From assembly GCA_024278375.1 (NCBI GenBank), contig JAJRTH010000012.1, positions 1-33,627 on the forward strand: a stretch of DNA of 33,627 nucleotides, in the 5' to 3' direction. Under the pieces are notes generated by a model. It did not search any database, was not told the DNA's origin, and saw nothing but the letters and a program-made list of their open reading frames with translations. How positions within the stretch are numbered: the first letter of the stretch is position 1; each line of letters starts with the position of its first letter. The DNA comes from an archaeon. GTDB lineage: Archaea > Thermoplasmatota > Thermoplasmata > WALJ01. A program made the position numbers and the translations under genes. Shown in pieces: positions 33,568 to 33,627 of the stretch.

Positions 33568-33627
33568 ATGGAATATATATACAGCGCTCTGGTACTTCAC
33601 TCCGCCGGAAAGGAGATAACGGAGGAA
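33568..33627 (+). CDS. rpl12: ribosomal protein L12 (P1), start only
   Basis: Twenty codons are visible before the window ends: MEYIYSALVLHSAGKEITEE, the dimerisation N-terminus of archaeal L12/P1. A strong aaggaggt lies 7 bases upstream, and the order L1-L10-L12 is standard for archaea. The gene is cut by the window edge. Confidence 0.95.
   Translation, partial: MEYIYSALVLHSAGKEITEE

Overview
The window reads as a compact euryarchaeal chromosome segment, most likely from the Thermoplasmatota (order not resolvable by eye). The basis is archaeal-type IleRS, S8e, SRP19, S19e, L39e, L31e, aIF6, PDCD5-like protein, an archaeal 7S RNA, geranylgeranyl reductase, archaeal TATA boxes about 25 bp upstream of many start codons (several genes look leaderless), and the rpl1-rpl10-rpl12 operon. 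No transposase, integrase, prophage or CRISPR array is visible.

Layout. 1-5457: a possible divergent gene fragment, ileS, a MarC-type membrane protein, a metallo-beta-lactamase-fold protein and an MptE-like pterin pyrophosphokinase. 5454-8348 (minus): a large protein that appears to fuse a Cdc48/VAT-type N-domain to a VWA domain, a small unknown protein, and a ferritin-like/VIT1 fusion. 8350-8800: tRNA-Asp(GTC), preceded by a partial copy of its own 5' end and two strong hairpins. 8801-14350 (minus): a DUF357 gene without a normal start, ThyX, a membrane-anchored oligopeptide-binding protein with no ABC partner genes, a frameshifted UbiX and a CDF metal transporter. 14457-15131 (plus): S8e (also frameshifted) and SRP19. 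15137-15427 (minus): a DUF211 protein. 15541-18767 (plus): a tight operon of one intact and two P-loop-degenerate KaiC/RecA-like proteins ending in a geranylgeranyl reductase-family flavoprotein. 18687-21456 (minus): a membrane-anchored beta-sandwich protein and the operon S19e-PDCD5-L39e-L31e-aIF6. 21563-23632 (plus): a zinc-ribbon TPR protein, a PUA protein and the SRP RNA. 23635-25092 (minus): a MATE transporter. 25282-25920 (plus): RlmE/FtsJ. 25877-31668 (minus): a GIY-YIG-like DUF123 protein, an SDR, a membrane FKBP isomerase and a 1225-residue surface protein built from repeated LamG-like and CARDB-like modules. 31902-end (plus): L1, L10/P0 and the start of L12/P1.

How the genes work together: most of the window is translation and protein-targeting housekeeping (IleRS, tRNA-Asp, S8e/S19e/L31e/L39e/L1/L10/L12, aIF6, SRP19 plus 7S RNA, RlmE) mixed with envelope functions. 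The least ordinary items are the VAT-N/VWA fusion, the one-active/two-degenerate KaiC operon, the surface protein in which LamG-like modules seem to interrupt CARDB domains, the hairpin pair beside the tRNA-Asp 5' duplication, and a hairpin abutting the L1 ribosome-binding site. Three genes (S8e, UbiX, DUF357) each look one base short in or beside a short homopolymer. Because S8e is essential, consensus errors are the simplest explanation.
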